Below, piece by piece: positions 6,987 through 13,745 of a DNA stretch of 13,745 bases (the first letter of the stretch is position 1; the number at the start of each line of letters is the position of its first letter). A program made the translations under genes and the position numbers. Origin of the DNA: a bacterium (GTDB lineage Bacteria; Krumholzibacteriota; Krumholzibacteriia; LZORAL124-64-63); the NCBI GenBank assembly GCA_030635025.1, contig DAOVZQ010000012.1:1-13745 (forward strand). The letters run 5' to 3'. The notes beneath the pieces are model-generated. The model was not told the DNA's origin. It saw only the letters and a program-made list of their open reading frames with translations, and ran no database searches.

Positions 6987-7016
6987 ACGCGGGAGAACGC
7001 GGGAGGACGCGGATGG
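6987..7016 (+). repeat. 10-bp tandem repeat across the cysK ribosome-binding site
   Basis: Three consecutive copies, ACGCGGGAGA, ACGCGGGAGG and ACGCGGATGG, end inside the cysK start codon region (ATG 7013-7015). Each of the first two copies carries a GGGAG Shine-Dalgarno core, so a duplicate ribosome-binding site exists 10 bp farther upstream. Loss or gain of one unit would keep the distance from the nearest core to the ATG unchanged. Confidence 0.7.
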
Positions 7017-7948
7017 ACGGATATATACGCGACAGCATCCTGGACCTGGTCGGCGGCACGCCGCTGGTGCGGTTGCCCAGGCTCAACGATACGGGCGCCG
7101 ATCTGGTCGCCAAACTCGAGTTCGCCAACCCCATGGCGAGCGTCAAGGACCGGATCGCCCTGGCCATGATCGAGGCCGCCGAAAGCGAAGGTCGCCTGAA
7201 GCCCGACACCGAGATCATCGAGGCGACTTCGGGCAACACCGGTGTCGGGTTGGCTTTCGTTTGTGCGGCCAAGGGGTACAAGCTGACCCTGACCATGCCC
7301 GACAGCATGTCCATGGAGCGTCGGGTCATCTTGCGCGCCCTCGGCGCCGAATTGGTGCTGACTCCGGCATCCGGCGGCATGCCGGGCGCCATGGTCCGGG
7401 CGAGCGAACTCGTGGCCGAGCGACCGGGCGCCTTTATGCCCCGGCAGTTCGATAATCCGGCCAATCCGGAGATCCACCGGCGGACCACCGCCGAGGAAAT
7501 CTGGCGAGACACCGGTGGGGAAGTGGACGCCCTGGTTGCGGGCGTGGGCACCGGCGGGACCATCACGGGCGTGGCGTCCGTGCTAAAGGAGCGTCGCCCA
7601 GGCTTCAAGGTCGTCGCCGTGGAACCCACCGATTCGCCGGTGCTGTCCGGCGGTGAACCGGGGCCCCACAAGATCCAGGGTATCGGCGCCGGGTTCGTAC
7701 CGGGCGTCCTCGACACGGGACTGATCGACGAGGTCGTGCAGGTCGCCAACGACGAGGCCATGGAGATGGCGCGCCGCGCGGCCCGGGAAGAGGGCTTGTT
7801 CGTGGGCATCTCTTCGGGCGCCGCCCTCTTCGCCGCGTTGACCTATGCCGCCCGACCGGAAAACGACGGCAAGCGGATCGTGGTGATCATTCCCAGTTTC
7901 GGCGAACGATATCTGTCCACGGACATGTACAAGGACCTAGCCTATTAG
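7013..7948 (+). CDS. cysK: Cysteine synthase A (O-acetylserine sulfhydrylase)
   Basis: Catalyses O-acetyl-L-serine + sulfide > L-cysteine + acetate, PLP-dependent, cytoplasmic. The 311 residues match the family length. Visible motifs are 'VGGTPLVRL' (13-21), 'NPMASVKDR' with PLP lysine K45, 'ATSGNTG' (71-77) for substrate binding, 'GTGGTITG' (179-186) for the PLP phosphate, and 'GISSGA' (265-270). An upstream in-frame TTG at 6947 would add 22 residues, but it lacks family sequence and overlaps the terminator region. The ATG at 7013 has GGGAGG 6 bp ahead and gives the standard N terminus. cysE follows 22 bp downstream, so both steps of cysteine synthesis are on one transcript. Confidence 0.96.
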   Translation: MDGYIRDSILDLVGGTPLVRLPRLNDTGADLVAKLEFANPMASVKDRIALAMIEAAESEGRLKPDTEIIEATSGNTGVGLAFVCAAKGYKLTLTMPDSMSMERRVILRALGAELVLTPASGGMPGAMVRASELVAERPGAFMPRQFDNPANPEIHRRTTAEEIWRDTGGEVDALVAGVGTGGTITGVASVLKERRPGFKVVAVEPTDSPVLSGGEPGPHKIQGIGAGFVPGVLDTGLIDEVVQVANDEAMEMARRAAREEGLFVGISSGAALFAALTYAARPENDGKRIVVIIPSFGERYLSTDMYKDLAY

Positions 7949-7970
7949 AGCGGGTCGTGGAGGAAAGACA

Positions 7971-8897
7971 ATGGCGAAGGACTGCTCGGACCGGGCCCAG
8001 GACCTGGCGCGAAGGATCATGGACACCTACGAGGGACCCGGCGGCATCAACCGCATCGGGGATGCGGAACTGCCGTCCTATTCCCGTGTCGACAAGGTGA
8101 TCATGCGTCTGTTGACGATCATCTTCCCCGGCTATCACGGGGAGCGCATCAGCGCCAAGGCCTGCATGGAGACGGTCGTGGCCGCCAATCTCGACGCGGT
8201 CTTCGTGGACTTGTCGACCATCGTCGAAAACACTCTGGCGTTCAGCGCCCGCGAAACGGTTCACGCGCCGTGCCCGTTGCCCGAGGCGGGCGATGGCGAG
8301 ACCTTGCGCGACGTCGCAGAGCGGGTGACGATCACCTATCTGGAAGTGCTGCCCGCAGTGCGCGACCTGGTCAAGGGCGACGTGAAGGCCGCTTTCGAGG
8401 GCGATCCGGCCGCCACGAGTCTCGACGAGGTCATCCTCTGCTATCCGGGTCTGCTGGCCGTGACGGTTCACCGTCTGGCGCACCCGCTTTACCGACTGGG
8501 CGTACCGTTCGTGCCGCGGATCATGAACGAGTGGGCCCACGCCCGCACCGGCACCGACATCCATCCCGGCGCCGATATCGGGCCGAACTTCTTTATCGAT
8601 CATGCCACCGGCGTGGTGATCGGCGAGACCACCGAGATCGGTGCCCGAGTAAAGGTTTATCAAGGGGTGACTCTCGGCGCGTTGAGCTTCCGCAAGGCCG
8701 AGGACGGCTCGTTGATCAAGGGCGGCAAGCGTCATCCGACCATCGAGAGCGACGCGACCATCTACGCCAACGCCACCATTCTCGGCGGCGATACGGTGAT
8801 CGGACACGGCGCCGTGATCGGCGGTGGTTGCTGGGTGACCCGATCGGTGCCCGCGGATGCCACGATCACCACCCGCACACACACGAATGGAGATTGA
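7971..8897 (+). CDS. cysE: Serine O-acetyltransferase
   Basis: Transfers acetyl from acetyl-CoA to serine, giving the substrate of the preceding gene's product. The 308 residues have an N-terminal helical domain (to about 180) and a left-handed beta-helix of hexapeptide repeats. The motifs are 'RTGTDIHPGADIG' (192-204) with H198, 'FIDHATGVVIGETTEIG' (208-224), 'YQGVTLGALSF' (230-240), 'KRHPTI' (253-258) with H255, and 'YANATILGG' (265-273). The two histidines correspond to the catalytic H158/H193 of E. coli CysE. It is one of the longer SATs with the extended helical domain. AGGAAAG precedes the ATG. The C terminus is 'THTNGD' and lacks the terminal isoleucine that classical CysE inserts into CysK. 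Confidence 0.96.
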   Translation: MAKDCSDRAQDLARRIMDTYEGPGGINRIGDAELPSYSRVDKVIMRLLTIIFPGYHGERISAKACMETVVAANLDAVFVDLSTIVENTLAFSARETVHAPCPLPEAGDGETLRDVAERVTITYLEVLPAVRDLVKGDVKAAFEGDPAATSLDEVILCYPGLLAVTVHRLAHPLYRLGVPFVPRIMNEWAHARTGTDIHPGADIGPNFFIDHATGVVIGETTEIGARVKVYQGVTLGALSFRKAEDGSLIKGGKRHPTIESDATIYANATILGGDTVIGHGAVIGGGCWVTRSVPADATITTRTHTNGD

Positions 8898-8977
8898 CGC
8901 ACCACTTGTTTGATGTCCTCCCCTGGGTTACTCTCATCTTTCGCCCGCAGGGCTTTACCTCAGGGAGGCGCAATCTT

Positions 8978-10996
8978 ATGTCCCATACTCGTCTATTCGG
9001 GTTTACCGTCATTTCAATCTGTATCCTCACCGCTTTCATGGCCGCAGCCGATCCGTCGGCGAGAGATCTCGATCCCGAACACGGCTGCCTGGCCGCCGCG
9101 AAGCGCGCGATGCTGGCCGACAAGGCTGACCGTCCCGTCGCCGCGGGCACGATCAATTACGACGTGCGGGAGTATCGTCTTCTTCTGACGATCGATCCCG
9201 ATGCGACCGAGTACACGGGTGAGGTCTTCGTGCGCTATGCGCCCACCATTCTCGACCTGACGACGTTTGTGCTCGACGTGATCGACCTGGACATCCTTTC
9301 GGTCACCGACGGAGCCGGACCGCTGGCCTTCACCCAGGCCGGCGACTCGCTCATGATCACCCTGCCGCTTACGAAACTTGGAGCCGAGGACAGTTTGATC
9401 GTGTCCTATCGGGGCGATCTCGTCGAAGGCAACGGTGACGGTATCGGCCGTTTCACATTCCACGACCCCGACTCGGACGACACCTACGCCAGCGTCGCCA
9501 CGTTCAGTGAGCCGGAGTTCTCACGCAATTGGTGGCCGTGCAAGGACCGTCCCTACGACAAGGCGCTGGCGACCATCTCGATCACGGTGCCCGACGGGTT
9601 GATCGCCGTCTCGAATGGCGTACTCGCGGCCGATATCGACAACGGCGACGGTACCCGCACCTTCGTGTGGGAGGAAGGGCACCTCATCGCGCCCTATCTC
9701 ATCTCGATCGCGATCGGCGATTACGATCATTTCGGTGAGACGTGCCTCACGCCGTTGACCTCGGTAGATATCGATCACTGGGTCTTCCCTCCGCATCGCG
9801 ACATGGCGGACATCGCCTACGCCAACCTGTGCGACATGATGGAATTCATGGAGGGGCTCGTCGGGCCCTATCCCTTCGCCGACGAGAAGTACGGTCACGC
9901 CGAGTACATAAACACCCGCAGCGGCGCCATGGAGCACCAAACCGTTTCCAGCTTCGGCGTCGATTTGATGAGGGACAGCAACATCAAGGACTGGATCGTG
10001 GTCCACGAGCTGGCCCATCAGTGGTTCGGCGACTCGCTTACACCCGCGGCCTGGCCCGACATCTGGCTCAACGAGGGATTCGCCACCTACACCGAGGCCC
10101 TGTGGCGGGAACACCTTTACGGCATGGACGGGACGGTCGACCACAGCGGCTACTACTGGAAGATGGACTGGATACGCTGGGGCAACGACTGGATCGGACA
10201 GACGACGGTCTACGATCCCTTCCCGATCCTCGATCGCGTTGTGTACGACAAGGGCGCCTGGATCCTGCACATGCTGCGTGGACGGATGGGGGACACGGCT
10301 TTCTTCGCCCTGATCGAGGACTGGGCCACCGGCGGCAGCCGTCCGGAAGGTGTCGTCCAAACGGACGAATTCATCGCCTTGGCCGGCGCCCATGCCCTGG
10401 AGGACCTCACCGGTTTCTTTACGCCCTGGCTCAACGAGAGCACCGTGCCCCATCTGGAGATGACCTATACGGTCGAAGGCGGTGTCGGCGTGGGCACGGA
10501 GCTGACGGTTTCGCTGGTCGATCGCAGCGGCGTCGTCTTCGACAACGTCTATCCCTTGAAGGTGACGACCGCCGACGGCGATGACTGGCGCTCGATCCAC
10601 CTAGTCGGCGCTTCGACGGAAGTCGACTTGTCCTTCGCGTCCGCCGTTTTGGATGTGGAACTGGACCCCTTGAGCTGGGTGGCCTGGCGGATGGCCGCAA
10701 CGACGCGCTCGCCCCTGCGCATCCTGAACACCACACCCAACCCGTCCTTCGACGGCGTGATGGGCATTGTCTATCTCCTGGAGAGTGATGCCGATCTCGG
10801 CCTCGAGATCTTCGACATGAAGGGTCGATGCCTCTACAAGCAGAATGTGGGGCCGGTCCTGGGCGCCATCGAGGAGCGTGAGCTGCTCTGGAGCGGTCGC
10901 GATGATGAAGGGCGCACCGTGCCGTCGGGCGTGTACTGGGCGCGGTTGAAGGCCGGCGACGAGGCGAGTGTCATGAAGTTCACCGTGGTGCGTTGA
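8978..10996 (+). CDS. Secreted M1-family metallopeptidase with C-terminal FlgD-like Ig domain
   Basis: 672 residues. A signal peptide covers about 1-23. An M1 N-terminal saddle domain follows (about 55-255, including 'FSRNWWPCKDRPYDKA'). The gluzincin catalytic domain has 'SGAMEHQT' (315-322, the substrate N-terminus loop with His where GAMEN is usual), 'HELAHQWFGD' (343-352, zinc ligands H343/H347), E366 in 'NEGFATY' and catalytic Y423 in 'VVYDKGA'. So the full zinc site is present and aminopeptidase activity is likely. Residues about 580-672 are a FlgD-like Ig domain ('TTPNPSFDG', 'IFDMKGRCLY', 'WSGRDDEGRTVPSGVYWARL', ending FTVVR) as in the propeller protein. The ATG at 8978 has GGGAGG 10 bp upstream; the frame extends farther upstream only inside cysE. 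It is probably monocistronic, for peptide degradation outside the cell or in the periplasm. Confidence 0.93.
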   Translation: MSHTRLFGFTVISICILTAFMAAADPSARDLDPEHGCLAAAKRAMLADKADRPVAAGTINYDVREYRLLLTIDPDATEYTGEVFVRYAPTILDLTTFVLDVIDLDILSVTDGAGPLAFTQAGDSLMITLPLTKLGAEDSLIVSYRGDLVEGNGDGIGRFTFHDPDSDDTYASVATFSEPEFSRNWWPCKDRPYDKALATISITVPDGLIAVSNGVLAADIDNGDGTRTFVWEEGHLIAPYLISIAIGDYDHFGETCLTPLTSVDIDHWVFPPHRDMADIAYANLCDMMEFMEGLVGPYPFADEKYGHAEYINTRSGAMEHQTVSSFGVDLMRDSNIKDWIVVHELAHQWFGDSLTPAAWPDIWLNEGFATYTEALWREHLYGMDGTVDHSGYYWKMDWIRWGNDWIGQTTVYDPFPILDRVVYDKGAWILHMLRGRMGDTAFFALIEDWATGGSRPEGVVQTDEFIALAGAHALEDLTGFFTPWLNESTVPHLEMTYTVEGGVGVGTELTVSLVDRSGVVFDNVYPLKVTTADGDDWRSIHLVGASTEVDLSFASAVLDVELDPLSWVAWRMAATTRSPLRILNTTPNPSFDGVMGIVYLLESDADLGLEIFDMKGRCLYKQNVGPVLGAIEERELLWSGRDDEGRTVPSGVYWARLKAGDEASVMKFTVVR

Positions 10997-11043
10997 GCGG
11001 GAGGCGTTTATGAAAGCCTGGCGCTCCGTTTGAGCCGATCCCG

Positions 11044-11400
11044 TCAGCGCCGATCCTGTAGGCGACTGACGGTCAGCACATAGGCTCCCAGGTCCGCCGA
11101 TTCCTGTGACGACAGGTAGGCCTTCTCGTACATCTTGGGCAGGATCTCGCGCCAACCCTGTTCGTCGTATGTCGAGACGGACACCGGAGTGTGACAGCGG
11201 CCGCAATCACGCAGATAGATCACGCGCCCGCGTTCGAGGGTCGTCCGGTTCAGCCCCTTGCTCTCGGCTGCGGCTACCTGGGCTTCATCCACCGGGGGCA
11301 CTCGCGAAGCCATGCCCGCGCAGCCGACGACCACGAGGGTCGCCGACAGTGCGAGGATGATCGTCTTGATCGTTCTTCCAGACATGATCTCCCGTTTCAT
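11044..11400 (-). CDS. Lipoprotein c-type cytochrome (small, monoheme)
   Basis: 118 residues. A lipoprotein signal ends in 'VVVGCAG', with the lipid-carrying C27. The linker is followed by 'LERGRVIYLRDCGRCHTPV' with a single heme motif CGRCH (66-70), and 'WREILPKMYEKAYLSSQE' with M90 as the probable distal heme ligand. This is the layout of class I cytochromes c. It would be an envelope electron carrier anchored to a membrane. The ATG at 11398-11400 overlaps the stop of the barrel gene (TGATG), indicating translational coupling. A second in-frame ATG (11383-11385) with GGGAG just before it would give a more standard 21-residue signal. The gene converges with the M1 peptidase gene. Confidence 0.9.
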   Translation of the reverse strand: MKREIMSGRTIKTIILALSATLVVVGCAGMASRVPPVDEAQVAAAESKGLNRTTLERGRVIYLRDCGRCHTPVSVSTYDEQGWREILPKMYEKAYLSSQESADLGAYVLTVSRLQDRR

Positions 11401-12176
11401 CAGAATATGTAACCGAGCAGGGCGCGAACCTGCATGCCCGGAGCGCCCTCCACGTCGGTCAATTGCCAGAGGGCAGCCGTTGTGACCCAGACCTTGCCTT
11501 TGCGCAACGACGCACTCGGTCCGGCGTAGAGTAGGGCGTCCTCGGCTTCCGACCAGTCGGGCAACTCGACCTCGTGCAGCAGCTCGGCGCCAATCAGGAA
11601 ACGAGGCGACGCCTGCCAGCTCAGGCCCGCGGTCTGTTCGATCACGCCCTTGTTGCGCACCCAGTCGGCGTCCTCCCACTCGGCTTCGATGATGGCGTTG
11701 TATCCCAGCAACAAACCGCCTAGATCCTTTTCGAGGAGCAGCTTCCCTTCCAGGGCGAACTTTTCGGCGCCGACCTTGACCTCGCCATACAGCGCCACGC
11801 CCACCGACGACGTGGCGGGATCGACCACGTTGGCGATGACCTCGATGCCGGAGTTGCGTACCTGCGTGTCCGACCCGGTGCTCTTGCGCGTGTAGCGCCA
11901 GTCGGCGAAGTAGAGGGCGATCTGGACGCGGTCGGTCAGGCCGTACTCGAGCTCTTGACGGAATTCGAGACGCTCGTACCGGTCGTCGGATTCCTTGTCG
12001 GTCTTCCAGGTGATCCATTGTTCGTATTCGGCTAGGCCCTGGGGCATGGTGGTCGTCTCGTAGACGTAGGCGAAGCGGCGGGCGTCGGCTTGGGCGGCGT
12101 TGGGCTGCAAGGTGACAAAAGCGGTGATGATCAGCAGGGCGAGGGCGATCCTGCGGCAGTGGGGGAGCCTGTTCAT
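11400..12176 (-). CDS. Outer-membrane beta-barrel-like protein (possibly DUF6662 type)
   Basis: 258 residues. The signal peptide runs to about residue 30 (cleavage after AQA). The mature part is a series of amphipathic beta strands: 'FAYVYETTTMPQGLAEYEQWI', cut here as 'FAYVYETTTMPQG' and 'EYEQWITWK', then 'LEYGLTDRVQIALYFADW', 'SVGVALYGEVKVG' and 'LSWQASPRFLIGAELLHE', ending 'VRALLGYIF' with the C-terminal Phe usual for outer-membrane barrels. The N-terminal pattern reminds me of the DUF6662 family; this is from memory and unchecked. Start ATG 12174-12176 has AGGATGG upstream; an upstream TTG (12206) lacks support and would put the operator-like site inside the gene. It precedes and is coupled to the cytochrome gene, so the pair may act in electron transfer or metal handling at the outer membrane. 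Confidence 0.75.
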   Translation of the reverse strand: MNRLPHCRRIALALLIITAFVTLQPNAAQADARRFAYVYETTTMPQGLAEYEQWITWKTDKESDDRYERLEFRQELEYGLTDRVQIALYFADWRYTRKSTGSDTQVRNSGIEVIANVVDPATSSVGVALYGEVKVGAEKFALEGKLLLEKDLGGLLLGYNAIIEAEWEDADWVRNKGVIEQTAGLSWQASPRFLIGAELLHEVELPDWSEAEDALLYAGPSASLRKGKVWVTTAALWQLTDVEGAPGMQVRALLGYIF

Positions 12177-12189
12177 AGTGCACCATCCT

Positions 12190-12208
12190 GAGAATGAGAA
12201 CCGCAATC
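12190..12208. promoter_or_regulatory. Weak Fur-box-like site before the barrel/cytochrome pair
   Basis: The 19 bases 12190-12208 fit the 6-6-1-6 Fur layout as GAGAAT GAGAAC C GCAATC, against GATAAT GATAAT C ATTATC: about 13 of 19 positions match. An AATGA...TCATT inverted repeat (12193-12197/12207-12211) overlaps it. It lies 14 bp upstream of the barrel start codon, where a repressor could act. The match is weak and could be chance. Confidence 0.3.
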
Positions 12209-12210
12209 AT

Positions 12211-12511
12211 TAGCTTCCGCGGCAACGTTGGATTTCATTTCAGGCCAGGCAAGTGAAAAGTGTTAACATATTGACAACATGATATCCAAGTTAGTTAGTG
12301 TGATATATATAGTACTGTGGATTAATGAGATAGGTAGTTTACGGAATTAAGGGCGAGAGTGGCAATAAATCTAGCAAAGAAAAGTTAGCCCAGGCAAGAT
12401 GTCGCCTAAACCCTCCCACAACGCTGCAACCCTCTGACAGACACAAGTAGATCGGTCGTAGTGGGAATGATATATTCATCACCCAATGGGATGCATTATG
12501 AGGAGTGAACT
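12211..12511. other. AT-rich divergent intergenic region
   Basis: About 300 bp with no credible gene on either strand. It is much richer in A+T than the rest: 21 of 60 bases are G or C in 12301-12360, against 40 of 60 in 7561-7620. It should hold promoters of the divergent barrel and beta-helix genes. Visible elements are a TGTTAACA palindrome (12261-12268), an isolated TTGACA (12271-12276), the run TGATATATATAG (12301-12312), a repeated CCAGGCAAG (12245 and 12390) and the extended -10 listed separately. Confidence 0.6.
12468..12476 (+). promoter_or_regulatory. Candidate extended -10 promoter of the beta-helix gene
   Basis: TGATATATT fits the extended -10 form TG-N-TATAAT with one mismatch. 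It lies 35 bp upstream of the start codon, giving a leader of about 30 bases that ends in a strong AGGAG ribosome-binding site (12501-12505). No good -35 stands 17 bp upstream, which extended -10 promoters can do without. Confidence 0.4.
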
Positions 12512-13390
12512 ATGAATAAACTATGGGCTGTCGTTTCTTGTCTGACAATATCAAATGCCGTACTGGCCGGCACGATCCGCGTTCCCACCGATGATGCCAC
12601 CGTAGCCGGCGCTTTGAGCGTCTCAGCACCGGGCGATACCATCCTTCTGGCACCGGGCATATATACGCAGGAAACCTCTTTGCGGCTTAGAGATGATCAG
12701 GTTCTGATGAGTGAGACCAATAATCCCGCTGACGTCATACTGCAGGGTAACGGGTCGCAACCCGTTATCTTAGTCGACGAGGGGGGCGATGGCATCACCA
12801 CGATTAGAGGCATTACCGTCCGCAACGGCTCAATCGGCATCGAGAATTTCTGGTCGGGTCGTACGATTATCAGCAATTGCGTGATCACTGGGAACGTTGG
12901 TACCGGTGTCCACTTTTTTTACGCGGGTCTCGAGATGTCCGACACCGACATTAGTGACAACGGCGGCCCCGGATTTCACTTGCAAGGTTACACTCAGACG
13001 AAGCATGTAAGCGAAACAACCCTGAATAACTGTGCGATCACGGGCAACACTTCGAGCGACTCAGGCGGTGGTGTCAAGATCATGGACGCTCACATCCAGA
13101 TGTACGATTGCTCAATAACCGGCAACTCAGCGGTGACCGGCGGAGGCGTATATATCGGTACCGATGCGACATATCCCGATGGCGCCGGCATCACAGCCTA
13201 CGATTGCACGATCGTTGACAACTTCGCGGATCAAGGATCAGATGGTTATGTGGACCTGGATTATTTCTGGGCGCATTGTTGCGACCTTGAGCCGTCGAAC
13301 TGGAATGACCACCTCGTCATAGTGGATGAGGAGTGCGGCACCTCCAACGAAGCCCTGAACTGGGGCGACGTGAAGTCTATCTGGCGTTGA
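12512..13390 (+). CDS. Secreted right-handed parallel beta-helix protein
   Basis: 292 residues. The signal peptide is 1-19 (cleavage after VLA). 'GTIRVPTDDATVAGALSVSA' (20-39) then 'PGDTILLAPGIYTQE' is the usual entry cap of DUF1565/NosD-like beta-helix proteins. The body has at least five coils with a repeating C-x-I-T-G-N motif: 'SNCVITGN', 'SDTDISDN', 'NNCAITGN', 'YDCSITGN' and 'YDCTIVDN'. This fold binds or cleaves polysaccharides in many families, but I see no catalytic signature. After the last coil comes a Cys-containing stretch ('HCCDL', 'DEECGT') and the tail 'NWGDVKSIWR'. Base composition is visibly AT-richer than its neighbours (27 of 60 bases G/C at 12661-12720), suggesting different ancestry or expression. 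AGGAG lies 6 bp before the ATG. It converges with the next gene 9 bp away. Confidence 0.88.
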   Translation: MNKLWAVVSCLTISNAVLAGTIRVPTDDATVAGALSVSAPGDTILLAPGIYTQETSLRLRDDQVLMSETNNPADVILQGNGSQPVILVDEGGDGITTIRGITVRNGSIGIENFWSGRTIISNCVITGNVGTGVHFFYAGLEMSDTDISDNGGPGFHLQGYTQTKHVSETTLNNCAITGNTSSDSGGGVKIMDAHIQMYDCSITGNSAVTGGGVYIGTDATYPDGAGITAYDCTIVDNFADQGSDGYVDLDYFWAHCCDLEPSNWNDHLVIVDEECGTSNEALNWGDVKSIWR

Positions 13391-13399
13391 TATCTCGCC

Positions 13400-13745
13400 T
13401 TACTTCCAATGCTGCGAAGTGAACTGCTCGATCTCCGGCAACCCGCCCTGATAAACCAGATACCCGTTCTGAGGTTCGCGCTCGGTGATCTCGTTGGAGA
13501 TGGGCGTGAGCATGATCCGCTTCACCTCTTCGAGATCGTCGGTCTGGCCGAGGGCCCAGCCCAGTTTCATGTACGCCACCTCGGGCAGCATGTTGGCTGC
13601 GGGCACCACACCGCGGCCCATGATTTCCCGACCCGTCTCGTAGACATACATCTGTACGTAGCCCCACAGGGTCTGGACGGTCATGTAGACGGCTATGCCG
13701 GCGTCCCGAGCGCGCCCCAGCACGTCGTATAGCGGGGTGTTCACG
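13400..13745 (-). CDS. Asparaginase / GatD-like amidohydrolase, C-terminal part (runs off the right edge)
   Basis: The last 114 residues of a type I asparaginase-fold protein. 'NTPLYDVLGRARDAGIAVYMT' is cut here to 'PLYDVLGRARDAGI', followed by 'TVQTLWGYVQMYVYETGRE', 'GRGVVPAANMLPEVAYMKL', 'DDLEEVKRIMLTPISNEIT' and the end 'HWK'. The segment 'YETGRE...GVVPAANMLPE' is the C-terminal dimerisation-domain signature of asparaginases and of GatD, the amidohydrolase subunit of archaeal Glu-tRNA(Gln) amidotransferase. The valine codon at the edge (13742-13744) is probably internal, since 'GNVN' fits the family at this point. The catalytic threonines lie outside the window, so asparaginase versus GatD cannot be settled. 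It is the only gene here for which the start is certainly missing on this side. Confidence 0.85.
   Translation of the reverse strand, partial: VNTPLYDVLGRARDAGIAVYMTVQTLWGYVQMYVYETGREIMGRGVVPAANMLPEVAYMKLGWALGQTDDLEEVKRIMLTPISNEITEREPQNGYLVYQGGLPEIEQFTSQHWK

Noticed and set aside
8270..8977. Long in-frame extension upstream of the M1 peptidase
   Set aside because: It lies inside cysE in another frame and has no family sequence; the ATG at 8978 gives a signal peptide and has a ribosome-binding site.
9521..10600. Minus-strand open frame of 359 codons
   Set aside because: Antisense shadow of the M1 catalytic domain, which carries the complete zinc motif on the plus strand.
11010..11033. Seven-residue ORF (MKAWRSV) with GGGAGG ahead of it
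   Set aside because: Too short to support as a gene; the purine-rich stretch may be chance at the end of the peptidase gene.
11020..11051. GGCGCT/AGCGCC hairpin between the convergent peptidase and cytochrome genes
   Set aside because: Only six pairs with a 20-base loop and no T run; not a convincing terminator.
11401..12225. Long minus-strand frame continuous with the cytochrome gene
   Set aside because: It is the out-of-frame reading of the barrel gene on the same strand; the composition is Arg/Pro-rich noise and the lipoprotein signal starts only at 11400.
12271..12300. TTGACA as a -35 box of the beta-helix gene
   Set aside because: No usable -10 lies 16-18 bp downstream and it is more than 200 bp from the start codon.
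12245..12398. CCAGGCAAG direct repeats as ends of a mobile element
   Set aside because: Nine bases only, no inverted repeats or transposase between them; probably chance.

Overview
The window looks like chromosomal DNA from a high-GC, Gram-negative bacterium. It is probably an uncultured lineage of the FCB / Eisenbacteria / Krumholzibacteriota type, but that placement is inference. The evidence is a TonB-dependent receptor, an outer-membrane barrel gene, a lipoprotein cytochrome c, strong G/C at third codon positions, and two secreted proteins that end in a FlgD-like Ig domain, a tail common in such phyla. I see no tRNA, rRNA, CRISPR array, transposase, integrase or phage gene.

Left part (1-3315, + strand): the window opens in a short minus-strand coding-like frame of unknown function. 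Then come the C-terminal barrel of a 5'-truncated TonB-dependent receptor, a secreted beta-propeller with a FlgD-like tail 10 bp downstream, and a PduO-type cobalamin adenosyltransferase. Read together this is a cobalamin uptake and activation locus. The propeller sits where a BtuG-like surface B12-capture partner would be expected.

Middle (3326-5706, - strand): DUF1573 protein > membrane-anchored rhodanese-like protein without its catalytic cysteine > MauE/DoxX-like membrane protein. These are tightly packed and look like an envelope redox unit. Then follows a separate 59-residue 2[4Fe-4S] ferredoxin gene with its own candidate promoter and a clear Rho-independent terminator that faces the adenosyltransferase gene.

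Middle right (5851-10996, + strand): a two-TM potassium channel with an RCK domain, closed by a strong hairpin; the cysteine biosynthesis pair cysK-cysE, whose ribosome-binding site lies in a 10-bp tandem repeat; and a secreted M1 metallopeptidase with a FlgD-like tail.

Right part (11044-13745): a minus-strand pair (outer-membrane barrel protein > lipoprotein cytochrome c, with TGATG overlap) preceded by a weak Fur-box-like site. Next is an AT-rich intergenic stretch of about 335 bp and an AT-richer gene for a secreted right-handed beta-helix protein. The window ends in the C-terminal part of a GatD/asparaginase-like gene on the minus strand.

The observations most worth following up are the putative B12-binding propeller beside a B12-type receptor and adenosyltransferase, the cysteine-less rhodanese/MauE/DUF1573 module, and the barrel-cytochrome pair with a possible metal-responsive operator.
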